The notes: a model not told the origin generated them from the letters alone. A stretch of 55,918 bases of DNA from an uncultured Prevotellaceae bacterium (GCA_900315455.1 OMZE01000007.1:110447-166364); one strand, 5' to 3'; positions 27,048 through 38,296 are shown, numbered from the stretch's first letter. A program made the numbers and translations.

Positions 27048-29399
27048 ATGAAAAGAACACTCTTACTACTACTGCTCTCTAGTCTAGTATCAATGGCAAA
27101 CGCTCAATTGCAGACCAATGCCGGTGTGCAATACTTGCAAAACAATGCCAGGGATATGTCTACTGACTTCAGCGACCTTTCCAACACCTATTTCCTTGCC
27201 GACAGCCTCTCTGCCTTTGATGCTGCAACCGCCTCGGGAAAGGTGAACTGGAAGCGCTACAGGCTCTCTCCCCGTCAGGCTTTCAACCTCAATGGCTACT
27301 GGCCGGTGCGGATGCAGATGCTCGACTTCCCCGACACGCAGTATGACAACGATCCCGACCTCGCCTTCCAACTGCAGTTCATCGATGACCGCACGGTGCG
27401 TATCCGTATGCTCACCACGCCTATCGTCGCTCCCGACGATACCGATGCCGACCCGATGTTCTGTGATGAGTTCAAGACGATGTGGAAGACCAACGACAGC
27501 CGTCCTTCCGCCCATGGCTGGCGTGTGGAGCAGGATGCCAATAGCATCAGGTATGTGGGCAACAATGGTAGTATAGAGGTGCAGCGCTATCCCTGGCGTG
27601 TCATCCTTCGCGACAGCAATGGCAAGGTGCTCACACAGACACGTGCCATCATCGATAACGATTCCACGCAGGTGAAACTCCTCCCGTTCTGTTTCATCAA
27701 GCGTGGCGCCGACAACTCCAGGAGTGTCAATCCGGTGTTCTTCCTCTCGCCCGGAGAACGTATCTATGGCTGTGGGGAGTCGTTCACTTCTCTCAACAAG
27801 GTGGGACAAAAGGTGCATCTCTATGTCACCGACCCGCAGGGACCTGAGACTGATGGCATGTATAAGCCAGTGCCGTTCTATTTCAGCAACAGGGGCTATG
27901 GTATCTTCATGCACACCAGTGCGCCGGCAACTTGCGACTTCGGCGCTTCCTATATCGGTGCACAGCGTCTGTTCATGGGCGACGAGGCAGTCGACCTCTT
28001 TGTCTTCTTCGGTGAGCCGGAGGAGATTCTCGATGCTTATACCAACGTGACGGGAAAGAGTCCGATGCTCCCGCTCTGGACTTTTGGCACATGGATGAGC
28101 CGTATCACCTATTTCTCTCAGGAGGAGGGACTGGAGATAGCACGTCAACTCCGTGCCCATCGCATCCCGTCGGATGTCATCCATTTCGACACGGGGTGGT
28201 TTGGTGTCGACTGGCAGTGTGACTATGAGTTCGCGAAAGACCGTTTCCCCAATCCTGCTGCCATGCTCAAGTCGATGAAGAAAGATGGCTTCCATACATG
28301 CCTGTGGCAACTTCCTTATTTCACGCCGAAGAACCGTTATTTCAACGAACTTGTTGATGGCGGGATGGTCGTGACCAATGCGAAGGGTGGCATGCCCTAT
28401 GAGGATGCTGTCGTCGACTTCTCCAACCCCAAGGCAGTGGAATGGTACCAGGGCAAGATAGGTGCCCTCATCCGTCTGGGCGTGGGTGCCATCAAGTGCG
28501 ACTTCGGTGAGGCCGCGCCCTATAATGGACTCTATGCCAGTGGGCGTACAGGATTCTATGAACATAACCTCTACCCGCTGCGTTACAACAAGGCATTGTG
28601 GAATGCCGTGAAAGACAATTCTGGCGAGGGGGTGATATGGGCGCGCAGCGCTTGGGCCGGTTCACAACGCTATCCGCTGCACTGGGGCGGCGACGCTGCT
28701 ACCAACGACATCGGCATGATGGGTGACCTGCGGGGTGGACTGAGTCTCGGCCTGAGTGGTTTCTCTTTCTGGAGTCACGACATGGGAGGCTTCGTCACGG
28801 CATCGCCCGAAGACATCTACCGCCGTTGGCTGCCCTTTGGCTTCCTCTCCTCCCATACGCGTGCCCACGGTGCTCCTCCTACCGAACCGTGGCTCATCAG
28901 TGAGTCGTTCACCGATGCTTTCCGCCAGTGTGCAGAGATGAAATACAAACTCATGCCTTACGTCTATGCGCAGGCGAAAGACTGTTCCAACAGAGGCTTG
29001 CCGATGGTGCGCGCGCTCTTCGTGGAATACCCCGAAGACCCGGGCGCTTGGCTCGTGGAGGATGAGTATATGTTTGGCTCCCAGATTCTCGTGGCACCGC
29101 TCATGGAGTCGGGCAACGAACGGGTGTGTTATCTCCCCCAGGGCAAGTGGATTGACTACCAGGACGGGAAAGTGTATGATGGCGGTTACCACACCATTAA
29201 GGCAGGCGCCATCCCTTGTATCATCCTCGTGGCCGACGGCTCGCTCATCCCACAAGTGCCCGTGGCGCAGTCTACCGACCGCATCGACTGGTCGAAGTTA
29301 GAACTGATTCCCTACAAGGCCTCCGACGTCCTGTGCAAGGGGCTGGTGTTCACACCCGGCGATGATGATGTGCAGAAGGTAAGTGAATTTATTCCATAA
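27048..29399 (+). CDS. Secreted GH31 alpha-glycosidase (alpha-xylosidase-like)
   Basis: A 783-residue glycoside hydrolase family 31 enzyme with a signal peptide ending in SMANAQ. The catalytic nucleophile is Asp485 in GAIKCDFGE and the acid/base is Asp578 in FWSHDMGGF. The KCDFGE form and the following GLYASGRTGFYEHNLYPLRY segment resemble YicI-type alpha-xylosidases more than plain alpha-glucosidases, so release of xylose from xyloglucan fragments is the best guess. RSAWAGSQRYPLHWGGD near 540 is conserved in the family. It likely acts in the periplasm or at the surface. It is divergent from the NRPS gene and has its own repeat-embedded promoter. Confidence 0.9.
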   Translation: MKRTLLLLLLSSLVSMANAQLQTNAGVQYLQNNARDMSTDFSDLSNTYFLADSLSAFDAATASGKVNWKRYRLSPRQAFNLNGYWPVRMQMLDFPDTQYDNDPDLAFQLQFIDDRTVRIRMLTTPIVAPDDTDADPMFCDEFKTMWKTNDSRPSAHGWRVEQDANSIRYVGNNGSIEVQRYPWRVILRDSNGKVLTQTRAIIDNDSTQVKLLPFCFIKRGADNSRSVNPVFFLSPGERIYGCGESFTSLNKVGQKVHLYVTDPQGPETDGMYKPVPFYFSNRGYGIFMHTSAPATCDFGASYIGAQRLFMGDEAVDLFVFFGEPEEILDAYTNVTGKSPMLPLWTFGTWMSRITYFSQEEGLEIARQLRAHRIPSDVIHFDTGWFGVDWQCDYEFAKDRFPNPAAMLKSMKKDGFHTCLWQLPYFTPKNRYFNELVDGGMVVTNAKGGMPYEDAVVDFSNPKAVEWYQGKIGALIRLGVGAIKCDFGEAAPYNGLYASGRTGFYEHNLYPLRYNKALWNAVKDNSGEGVIWARSAWAGSQRYPLHWGGDAATNDIGMMGDLRGGLSLGLSGFSFWSHDMGGFVTASPEDIYRRWLPFGFLSSHTRAHGAPPTEPWLISESFTDAFRQCAEMKYKLMPYVYAQAKDCSNRGLPMVRALFVEYPEDPGAWLVEDEYMFGSQILVAPLMESGNERVCYLPQGKWIDYQDGKVYDGGYHTIKAGAIPCIILVADGSLIPQVPVAQSTDRIDWSKLELIPYKASDVLCKGLVFTPGDDDVQKVSEFIP

Positions 29400-29458
29400 T
29401 TATAGAACTATTTTTCACATAAGCCGAGAAATAAAAGCGTTCTGCATTTTATTACTTC

Positions 29459-29519
29459 AACACAGGGATACAGAGATACAAAGGATATGAAACTCTGTAT
29501 CTCTGTGCCTTTGTGTTGA
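29459..29519 (+). terminator. CACAGAG-type hairpin downstream of GH31 gene
   Basis: AACACAGGGATACAGAGATA and, in reverse, TCTGTATCTCTGTG with CCTTTGTGTT form a long imperfect stem about 60 bases after the GH31 stop. No strong T-run follows, so termination is plausible but weak. It is related to the hairpin at 39612-39665. Confidence 0.55.
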
Positions 29520-29606
29520 TATTGGTATTATTTATATTAAAAAACGCAAAAGTTTTTCACGTTTGCCACTTTTTTTGTAATTTTGGGCGAAAATCCGAAG
29601 AATATA

Positions 29607-30725
29607 ATGAAAATTCGCTTATATATATTGTTGATGACCATGATGGTGGCCGTGGTGCATGCCAATGCGCAGAAAGTGACTATTGGCACCTACACCACCA
29701 AAGACCATGGCCATTACCAAGGAGAGATGATGGGAGGAAAACCGCATGGGAAAGGTGTCACCACCTATGATAATGGCGATGTCTATCAGGGCGAATACGT
29801 GAAAGGCAAGCGACAGGGGCGTGGGGTATACACCTTTGCTGATGGTGAGAAATATGAGGGCGACTATTTTCAGGACCAACGTCATGGAAAGGGTACCTTC
29901 TATTATATGAACAACAACAAGTACGTGGGCAGTTGGTATCGTGACATCCCTCATGGAAAAGGAGTGATGTACTACTACAACGGTGATGTCTACGAGGGTC
30001 TCTGGTATGCCGGTGAACGGAGTGGAAAGGGGAAGTATACTTTCTGCACCGGACAGTATTATGACGGCAACTGGAAGAACGACGAGAAAAACGGGTATGG
30101 CGTCTTCCACTGGGGCGATGCCTACTACTCCGGCAACTGGCTCAACAATGAGCGCTCAGGCAAGGGAACGAACTACTACGCCGAGGGCGACAAGTATATT
30201 GGCAACTGGGAGCACGACCTCCCCAACGGCAAGGGACGTTATGAGTTTGCCAATGGCGATGTCTATGAGGGCGACTACGTCAACAACGAGCGTACAGGCT
30301 ACGGTGTGGTCACCTACAAGAACGGCGATGTCTACCAAGGACGCTTCCTCAATGGCGAGCGCTCGGGCACCGGCACGTTCAAGTGGAGCAATGGCGACGT
30401 CTATACCGGCCAATGGGCCAAGGACAAGCATAACGGCACCGGCAAACTGACGAAGAAGAACGGCGACGTCTATGAAGGGTCGTTCCGCGACGGCAATTTC
30501 GAGGGGCTCATCATCATCCGCTACCACGACGGGGCCCGTTTCCGTGGCAACTACCACCGTGGCATCCGCCATGGCGAGGCCATCGAGGAGTCGGCCGACG
30601 GCAAGCGTTTCGAAGGCTCCTACAAGAACGGCGAGCGCGACGGCAACTTCGTTGAGAAAAACAAGAACGGGCAGGTCATTGCCCGTGGCCATTATGCCGA
30701 CGGCATACGTTATACCGACAGATAA
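29607..30725 (+). CDS. Secreted MORN-repeat protein
   Basis: A 372-residue protein with a signal peptide (MKIRLYILLMTMMVAVVHANAQ) and about 14 consecutive MORN repeats of 23 residues, each of the form GDVYQGEYVKGKRQGRG. MORN repeats form an elongated beta-sheet blade that can bind lipids or proteins; bacterial secreted forms are poorly characterised. The ATG at 29607 is chosen because it opens the signal peptide; an earlier TTG at 29583 would put eight polar residues before it. TAATTTTG at 29578-29585 is a possible -7 box, with only a weak -33 match. The YhcH gene follows after 19 bases. Confidence 0.9.
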   Translation: MKIRLYILLMTMMVAVVHANAQKVTIGTYTTKDHGHYQGEMMGGKPHGKGVTTYDNGDVYQGEYVKGKRQGRGVYTFADGEKYEGDYFQDQRHGKGTFYYMNNNKYVGSWYRDIPHGKGVMYYYNGDVYEGLWYAGERSGKGKYTFCTGQYYDGNWKNDEKNGYGVFHWGDAYYSGNWLNNERSGKGTNYYAEGDKYIGNWEHDLPNGKGRYEFANGDVYEGDYVNNERTGYGVVTYKNGDVYQGRFLNGERSGTGTFKWSNGDVYTGQWAKDKHNGTGKLTKKNGDVYEGSFRDGNFEGLIIIRYHDGARFRGNYHRGIRHGEAIEESADGKRFEGSYKNGERDGNFVEKNKNGQVIARGHYADGIRYTDR

Positions 30726-30744
30726 ACCATATATTTAATGCTTT

Positions 30745-31197
30745 ATGATTATAGACACACTAGACCATTTGGAGCAATACACGTGCCTCAATCCCCTCTT
30801 CCAGGTGGTGGCCGATTTTTTGCGTGATAATGACCTCAGCACCCTTTCCGAGGGCAAGCATGTAATTCAGGGCGACGATGTATTCGTCAATGTGCAGTTG
30901 GCCAAGGGCAAAACCCCTGAAGAGGCTGTTTTGGAAACCCACGTCAAGATGGTCGACATCCAGGTGCCCATCTCTTCCGACGAGACATTCGGCTTCTCCC
31001 CAGCCTGTGAACTCTCGGGGGCAGAATATGATGCCTTAAGAGACATGACACTCTTCCCCTGCATCGCCCCGCAGAGTTATGTCACCTGCAAGCGCGGTAT
31101 GTTCGCCATCTTCTTCCCACAAGACGGACACGCACCATGCATCTCCACCCAACCACAGTTCAAAAAAGCAATCTTCAAAATTACCCATCATAAGTAA
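30745..31197 (+). CDS. YhcH/YjgK/YiaL family protein
   Basis: A 150-residue member of the DUF386 family, a cupin-like beta-barrel. Family segments are ETHVKMVDIQVPISSDE near residue 70 and MFAIFFPQDGHAPCI near 115; the His and Glu residues in them line a metal-binding pocket in known structures. Relatives are linked to sialic acid or other sugar catabolism, but the reaction is not settled. It is probably co-transcribed with the MORN gene upstream. Confidence 0.88.
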   Translation: MIIDTLDHLEQYTCLNPLFQVVADFLRDNDLSTLSEGKHVIQGDDVFVNVQLAKGKTPEEAVLETHVKMVDIQVPISSDETFGFSPACELSGAEYDALRDMTLFPCIAPQSYVTCKRGMFAIFFPQDGHAPCISTQPQFKKAIFKITHHK

Positions 31198-31279
31198 GTG
31201 GGGACAATTGAGGTGTGGTGAAGGCTTCGAAGAAATAAGGATTGCAAAATGACAGTAAGAAACCAAACAAAATAGATAT

Positions 31280-33364
31280 ATGTCAGAGAAAAATAACCCC
31301 AAAACCACTGCCAAGGAAAAGGTAGTGAAGACAAGAACGACACGTAAGAGAGCACCGAAACATATCGGTCTGGTAGCACACGACGCATACCTCGAACCCT
31401 ACGAGGGCGCCATCACCGGGCGTCACGACCATGCCGTGTGGAAACTCAACCAACTCACGCGCAATGGCAAGATCACACTCAAGGATTTCGCCTCCGGATA
31501 CGACTATTACGGGCTCCACCGCACTGCCCGTGGATGGGTGTTCCGCGAGTGGGCACCTACCGCCACCGACATCTATCTCGTCGGCGACTTCAACGACTGG
31601 CAGGAGACGGAGAAATACCGCGCCAAGCGTGTGGCAGGAACGGGAAACTGGGAACTGAAACTGCCCACGAAAGCCATGAAACATGGCGACCTCTACAAGA
31701 TGCATGTCCACTGGAACGGTGGTGAGGGCGAGCGCATCCCAGCATGGGCACAGCGCGTGGTGCAAGATGATAATACGAAAATCTTCTCCGCACAGGTGTG
31801 GGCTCCCGCCCAACCTTATGTGTGGAAGAAGAAGTCTTTCAAGCCCAACGTCAACCCACTTCTCATCTACGAGTGCCACATCGGCATGTCGCAGGATGCA
31901 GAGAAGGTGGGCTCGTATACCGAGTTCAAGGAGAATGTGCTGCCAAGGGTCATCGCCGATGGCTATAACTGCATCCAGATCATGGCTATCCAGGAGCATC
32001 CCTACTATGGCTCCTTCGGCTACCATGTCAGTTCGTTCTTCGCGGCATCAAGCCGCTTCGGCACCCCCGAGGAGTTGAAGTCGCTCATCGATACTGCTCA
32101 CCAGAACGGCATCGCCGTCATCATGGATATCGTGCACTCGCATGCCGTGAAGAATGAGGTGGAGGGCCTTGGCAACCTCGCCGGCGACCCCAACCAGTTC
32201 TTCTATCCCGGCGACAGGCATGAGCATCCGGCATGGGACTCTCTGTGCTTCGACTATGGCAAGGACGATGTCATCCACTTCCTCCTCTCCAACTGCAAGT
32301 ACTGGCTCGAGGAGTATCATTTCGACGGCTTCCGCTTCGACGGTGTCACCTCCATGCTCTACTACAGCCACGGACTGGGTGAGGCTTTCTGCAACTACGG
32401 TGACTATTTCAATGGTCATGAAGACGATAATGCCATCTGCTATCTCACACTCGCCAACAAACTCATCCACGAGGTGAATCCCCATGCCGTGACCATCGCC
32501 GAAGAGGTGAGCGGCATGCCCGGACTGGCAGCGAAGTTCGAGGATGGCGGCTATGGATTCGACTACCGCATGGCGATGAATATCCCCGACTACTGGATTA
32601 AGACTATCAAGGAACTGAGCGACGAGAACTGGAAACCCAGTTCCATCTTCTGGGAGGTGAAAAACCGCCGTCCCGACGAGAAGACCATCAGTTACTGCGA
32701 GAGCCACGACCAGGCACTGGTGGGCGACAAGACCATCGTCTTCCGCCTTATCGATGCCGATATGTACTGGCACTTCAAGAAGGGCGACGAGAACGAGATG
32801 GCTCACCGTGGCATTGCGCTGCACAAGATGATACGTCTGGTAACCGCTGCTGCCATCAACGGTGGCTACCTCAACTTCATGGGCAATGAGTTTGGTCATC
32901 CCGAATGGATTGACTTCCCCCGCGAGGGCAATGGCTGGAGTTACAAGTATGCCCGCCGTCAGTGGAACCTCGTCGACAATCACGAACTCTGCTATCATTG
33001 GCTTGGCGATTTCGACAAGCAAATGCTCAAGGTCATCAAGTCGGAGAAAAACTTCCAGAAGACTCCCGTGCAGGAAATCTGGCATAACGACGGCGACCAG
33101 GTGCTCGCCTTCATGCGTGGCGACCTCGTGTTCGTCTTCAACTTCAGTCCCAACCGCTCGTTTACCGACTACGGCTTCCTCGTACCCACAGGGTCCTATG
33201 ACGTGGTGCTCAACACCGACTCCAAGGACTTCGGTGGTAATGGCCTTGCCGACGACAGCATGACCCACTTCACCAATTTCGACCCGCTCTATGTAGAGGA
33301 TCACAAGGAGTGGCTCAAACTCTATCTCCCCGCCCGCTCGGCAGTGGTGCTGAAGAAGAACTAA
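31280..33364 (+). CDS. glgB: 1,4-alpha-glucan branching enzyme
   Basis: A 694-residue GH13 branching enzyme that makes alpha-1,6 branches in glycogen. A basic Lys/Arg/Thr-rich leader of about 25 residues precedes a CBM48 domain (GWVFREWAPTATDIYLVGDF near 75-95). The catalytic barrel shows FGYHVSSFFA, the nucleophile Asp354 in GFRFDGVTSM, the acid/base Glu408 in TIAEEVSGMPG and ESHDQALVG near 475. YHFDGFRFDGV and the overall length match the eukaryote-like branch of GlgB seen in Bacteroidetes (GH13_8), shorter than the E. coli form. No other glycogen genes are adjacent. Confidence 0.95.
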   Translation: MSEKNNPKTTAKEKVVKTRTTRKRAPKHIGLVAHDAYLEPYEGAITGRHDHAVWKLNQLTRNGKITLKDFASGYDYYGLHRTARGWVFREWAPTATDIYLVGDFNDWQETEKYRAKRVAGTGNWELKLPTKAMKHGDLYKMHVHWNGGEGERIPAWAQRVVQDDNTKIFSAQVWAPAQPYVWKKKSFKPNVNPLLIYECHIGMSQDAEKVGSYTEFKENVLPRVIADGYNCIQIMAIQEHPYYGSFGYHVSSFFAASSRFGTPEELKSLIDTAHQNGIAVIMDIVHSHAVKNEVEGLGNLAGDPNQFFYPGDRHEHPAWDSLCFDYGKDDVIHFLLSNCKYWLEEYHFDGFRFDGVTSMLYYSHGLGEAFCNYGDYFNGHEDDNAICYLTLANKLIHEVNPHAVTIAEEVSGMPGLAAKFEDGGYGFDYRMAMNIPDYWIKTIKELSDENWKPSSIFWEVKNRRPDEKTISYCESHDQALVGDKTIVFRLIDADMYWHFKKGDENEMAHRGIALHKMIRLVTAAAINGGYLNFMGNEFGHPEWIDFPREGNGWSYKYARRQWNLVDNHELCYHWLGDFDKQMLKVIKSEKNFQKTPVQEIWHNDGDQVLAFMRGDLVFVFNFSPNRSFTDYGFLVPTGSYDVVLNTDSKDFGGNGLADDSMTHFTNFDPLYVEDHKEWLKLYLPARSAVVLKKN

Positions 33365-33457
33365 ACGCCAATATCTATCTCTTCCATAAAGCATGGTTGG
33401 AGGATAGGCAGGCGAAGCCCGATTTTCAATTTTGAATTTTCAATTTTCAATTGAAGA

Positions 33458-34561
33458 ATGTCTTACTTCGATTTTGACGAACGAAACCAACGTTCCTCCT
33501 CCAGGCACACCGAATGGGTGTGCCTGTTGGTGTTTGTGGTCTTCACCTTCGTCTACCTCTATTTCTACCAGTCTGATGTGCTGGCTGCCGGACAACATGT
33601 GCTATCGGGTGGTCAGACGCATTATCGGCGGCTGGTGGGCGCTGTCCTCATCACGCTGGTGCTCCTCATCCTCCAACGCTTCATTTTCCACCTCACGCAG
33701 TTGCGTAAGCGTGCCCATGCACTCACATACCTGCCTTCATTGTTGGTGCTGACGGTGATTACCGATGTCAGTTCAAACATCGATCTGGGTTTCTCTTTCG
33801 GTGGATGGCTCATCGCCGTCCCACTCATCGCAGTGGGCTATGGCTTCCTCGTGGTGCTGCTCAGGAAGATGGAACCCTTCGAGCCGCAGAGCACTGGCAG
33901 TGGCTTCCTCTCCCGCACGTCTTGGATTAATCTGCTCACAATGGTGGTGATGTTCATACTCGTCGGGCTGTTCAGCAATGGCGACACGGCCTTCCATTAT
34001 CGCATGCGGATGGAGCGCCTCCTGCTCGATGGAAAAAACAAGGAAGCCTTGCGGGTGGGAAGGAAGTCAGAGGTCACCGACCCCTCGCTCACCATGCTGC
34101 GGGCTTATGCACTGGCTCGTGAAGGACAACTCGGCAACCGCTTCTTCGAGTTCCCTGTCACAGAGGCCACCGCCTCGCTGTTGCCCGATGGCAAGAAAGC
34201 CCGTGTGGTCATTATGCCCGACAGCCTGATAACCATCCTTTCCCGAAAGGCTGGCGTGCGGGCCGACTACCGACTCATCCAGTTGCTGACCGACCGCCGG
34301 CTCAACGAGTTTGCTGCCTTGGTGAGGAAAGCCTATCCCGACTCACTCATGCCGAAGCACTATGCCGAGGCCGTCGCCATGCATCACCGGCTTGCCACCA
34401 ACGACTCCATTGATGTGGTCGATAGCGTGATGATGCAGTCCTACGATGAGTTCTGCATGAAAGAGAAGTCTACCCCCAAGGCTTCCTTGCAGAGTGTCAT
34501 GCGCAAGACCTACGGTCGCACCTATTGGTATTATTATAAGTATGGTTGGAAGGACAATTGA
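33458..34561 (+). CDS. Membrane protein with soluble C-terminal domain (DUF6057-like)
   Basis: A 367-residue protein with about five membrane segments in its first 180 residues and a soluble C-terminal half rich in short helices (MRMERLLLDGKNKEALRVG, MLRAYALAREGQLGN), similar to tetratricopeptide-type solenoids. The end, RKTYGRTYWYYYKYGW, resembles DUF6057 proteins of Bacteroidetes; this assignment is from memory and tentative. The function is unknown. It overlaps the phosphoesterase gene by 20 bases, and a short run of repeated AATTTTC precedes its start. Confidence 0.75.
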   Translation: MSYFDFDERNQRSSSRHTEWVCLLVFVVFTFVYLYFYQSDVLAAGQHVLSGGQTHYRRLVGAVLITLVLLILQRFIFHLTQLRKRAHALTYLPSLLVLTVITDVSSNIDLGFSFGGWLIAVPLIAVGYGFLVVLLRKMEPFEPQSTGSGFLSRTSWINLLTMVVMFILVGLFSNGDTAFHYRMRMERLLLDGKNKEALRVGRKSEVTDPSLTMLRAYALAREGQLGNRFFEFPVTEATASLLPDGKKARVVIMPDSLITILSRKAGVRADYRLIQLLTDRRLNEFAALVRKAYPDSLMPKHYAEAVAMHHRLATNDSIDVVDSVMMQSYDEFCMKEKSTPKASLQSVMRKTYGRTYWYYYKYGWKDN

Positions 34562-35360
34562 TACAGTCGGCCTGCTGCTCCTCGCCATCGTGCTGTGTTC
34601 CTCATGCTCCGATGTGTTCGACGTGCATCCTTATGCAGTGGATTTCGATGGCGAGACCGACATCAATGCCCGCCATGCGGCACGAATCTCAAGAGATTGC
34701 CTCGGCAACGACACGCTGAGGGTGGTAGTGATGAGCGACACGCAGGGCTGGTATGACGAGATGGAGGACATGGTCGACCATATCAATGCCCAGGGCAAGG
34801 CCGATTTCGTCATCCATGGTGGCGACCTCACCAACTACGGTTCCACGAAGGAGTATGTCATGCAGCGCGGCATCCTCGACCGTCTCGATATGCCCTATGT
34901 GGTGATTTTAGGCAACCACGACTGCCTCGGCACGGGCGAAGAGACTTATAAGAAGATGTTTGGTCCCACCAATTTCTCATTCATCGCGGCACGGGTGAAG
35001 TTTGTTTGTCTCAACACCAACGCGCTCGAAGGCAACGACGACGATGCCATCCCCGACATGGCTTTCCTTGAAGGGGAACTGGCGCGCGATGGTTCACTCT
35101 ACGACCGCACGGTGGTCTGTATGCATGCCCCTCCGTTGTGCGAGCAGTTCAACAACGACAGGCTGCAGGAGTTTCACCAATATCTTCATCGTTTTCCCGG
35201 CTTACTCTTCTGCACCGCCGGACATCTTCATCGCAACGACATTTTCTCGCCGCTCGACGATGGTATCTCTTATTTTGTGAGTGAGAGTGCCAACCGCCGC
35301 AGTTATCTCCTGTTCACCATCACCCCCGAAGGTTACTCCCATGAAGTCATTCGCTATTGA
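34542..35360 (+). CDS. Metallophosphoesterase lipoprotein
   Basis: A 272-residue calcineurin-like phosphoesterase. The five family blocks are present: VMSDTQGW, HGGDLTNYG, LGNHD, VCMHAPP and GHLHRND, which together bind two metal ions. The start at 34542 gives a signal peptide with a cysteine near residue 22 (VLCSSCSD), suggesting a lipoprotein on the periplasmic side. The gene overlaps its neighbours at both ends (20 bases each), so the three genes 33458-35985 form a coupled unit. The substrate is unknown. Confidence 0.87.
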   Translation: MVGRTIDTVGLLLLAIVLCSSCSDVFDVHPYAVDFDGETDINARHAARISRDCLGNDTLRVVVMSDTQGWYDEMEDMVDHINAQGKADFVIHGGDLTNYGSTKEYVMQRGILDRLDMPYVVILGNHDCLGTGEETYKKMFGPTNFSFIAARVKFVCLNTNALEGNDDDAIPDMAFLEGELARDGSLYDRTVVCMHAPPLCEQFNNDRLQEFHQYLHRFPGLLFCTAGHLHRNDIFSPLDDGISYFVSESANRRSYLLFTITPEGYSHEVIRY

Positions 35361-35985
35361 ACTCATCCTGCTCTTCGCGTGGGCATCGTTTGCAATGGGA
35401 GCCGACATCCCGTCCGACACTATCTCCGCAGCAGACGGGGGGGCATCGTCGAGGCATCGTTCGTGGCATTCGCTCCTGCCTACACAACTCGTGGCGCAGA
35501 ATGCGGGCAACATGGGATGGCTGTCGGTTGGGGTAGGGTGGTCGTATGGCCGCAGCCGCCAATGGGAGACTCATCTGTTGGTGGGCTTCGTACCCAAGTA
35601 CAAGTCGGGCTCTGCCAAACCCACGTTCACCATCAAGGAGAATTTCATGCCGTGGCGCATCATGCTCAATCAGCGGATGATGCTCGAGCCGCTTTCTTGC
35701 GGCCTATATGTCAACACGATAGGCGGAGGCCAGTTCTGGAGCCATCTGCCCAGCAGGTATCCCAACAACTATTATCTCTATTCCACGCGTTTCCGCATTA
35801 ATGTATTCATGGGCGAGCGGGTGACATGGACGTTCGGGAAGGGTAGAAGAGGTCCCCGCTCCATTACTGCCTTCTACGAGTTGAGCACGTGCGACCTTTA
35901 TCTCCTCGATTTCTTCGGCAACCGCAGTGTGAAAGCAAAAGACATCGTAGGCCTCTCCTTGGGCGTGAAACTGCAGGTATTTTAG
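35341..35985 (+). CDS. Probable outer-membrane barrel protein
   Basis: A 214-residue exported protein with a signal peptide ending in FAMGAD. The mature part has alternating strand-like segments with aromatic ends (GWLSVGVGWSYGRS, ETHLLVGFVPKY, LYSTRFRINVFMG) and ends in a hydrophobic strand with a C-terminal Phe (GLSLGVKLQVF), as outer-membrane barrels do. No family is recognised. The ATG at 35341 opens the signal peptide and overlaps the end of the phosphoesterase gene. Confidence 0.78.
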   Translation: MKSFAIELILLFAWASFAMGADIPSDTISAADGGASSRHRSWHSLLPTQLVAQNAGNMGWLSVGVGWSYGRSRQWETHLLVGFVPKYKSGSAKPTFTIKENFMPWRIMLNQRMMLEPLSCGLYVNTIGGGQFWSHLPSRYPNNYYLYSTRFRINVFMGERVTWTFGKGRRGPRSITAFYELSTCDLYLLDFFGNRSVKAKDIVGLSLGVKLQVF

Positions 35986-36082
35986 TTTCGTATTCACTCC
36001 GTTTTCAGAAGTTAAAACATAGCAATTCTCTTCTTAGGCCGAGAAGGGGAGTGGGGGGATGTTGTGACCCATTTCTGCCAAA

Positions 36083-36127
36083 AATGCAAAAAAGCATCGT
36101 TTTTTGCCATTCCAACCCATTTTGGCA
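36083..36127. repeat. Dyads upstream of groES
   Basis: AATGCAAAAAA (36083-36093) and TTTTTTGCCATT (36100-36111) form an imperfect dyad. TGCCAAAAATG (36076-36086) and CATTTTGGCA (36118-36127) form another. They lie just upstream of the sigma-54-like promoter and could be regulator sites; function is not shown. Confidence 0.45.
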
Positions 36128-36137
36128 CACTTTTCGC
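36123..36137 (+). promoter_or_regulatory. Sigma-54-like promoter of groESL
   Basis: TGGCAC at 36123-36128, five bases, then TCGC at 36134-36137 has the exact GG-N10-GC geometry of -24/-12 promoters, with one mismatch to the TTGC box. The predicted start near 36149 leaves a 36-base leader. No good TTTG/TAnnTTTG pair is seen nearby. Confidence 0.5.
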
Positions 36138-36184
36138 TTACTTTATGGCAGAATATATTTTTAACACATAAATATTAAAGAATT

Positions 36185-36454
36185 ATGAAAATCCAACCAT
36201 TAGCCGACAGGGTGCTCGTATTGCCAGCCCCTGCAGAGGAAAAAGTCGGTGGAATCATTATCCCCGACACCGCAAAGGAAAAACCACTTCAAGGAACTGT
36301 TGTCGCAGCCGGTAACGGCACGAAAGACGAAGAGATGGTGCTCAAAGAGGGCGATGCTGTGCTCTATGGCAAATATGCCGGCACTGAGGTAGAGTTCGAA
36401 GGCGAGAAATACCTTATCATGCGCCAGAGCGATGTCCTCGCTGTCATCAAATAA
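36185..36454 (+). CDS. groES: Co-chaperonin GroES
   Basis: An 89-residue co-chaperonin that caps GroEL. It opens with [21 protein letters not shown] and contains the mobile-loop region [18 protein letters not shown] and [20 protein letters not shown], all standard for the family. It is followed by groEL after 111 bases. Confidence 0.97.
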   Translation: MKIQPLADRVLVLPAPAEEKVGGIIIPDTAKEKPLQGTVVAAGNGTKDEEMVLKEGDAVLYGKYAGTEVEFEGEKYLIMRQSDVLAVIK

Positions 36455-36553
36455 TTTTGATTAGATTATCTATAAGTTTTATATCAACAAGGAAACGAAG
36501 GGGCATGAAACAAGGTTAGTCAAGGTAAACATCTCTCCCTTCATCTCCATTAA

Positions 36554-38197
<1,644 letters not shown>

Positions 38198-38223
38198 AAT
38201 TGTCACACCTACTTTGCAATTTT

Positions 38224-38255
38224 AAGGGGATGGCCACTGTGTCATCCCCTTTTTT
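38224..38255 (+). terminator. Terminator of groESL
   Basis: AAGGGGATG and CATCCCCTT form a nine-base-pair stem with a ten-base loop followed by T residues, 27 bases after the groEL stop. Confidence 0.9.
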
Positions 38256-38296
38256 AGATAAAAAATACTGATTTAGTGTAAAATTACATTAAAAGA

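Noticed and set aside
27090-28565. Minus-strand open frame of 491 codons
   Set aside because: It is antisense to the GH31 gene, whose catalytic motifs are intact on the plus strand.
29607-30725. MORN gene repeats as a DNA repeat array
   Set aside because: The units are similar as protein only; the DNA has diverged, so this is not a recent tandem repeat or CRISPR-like array.
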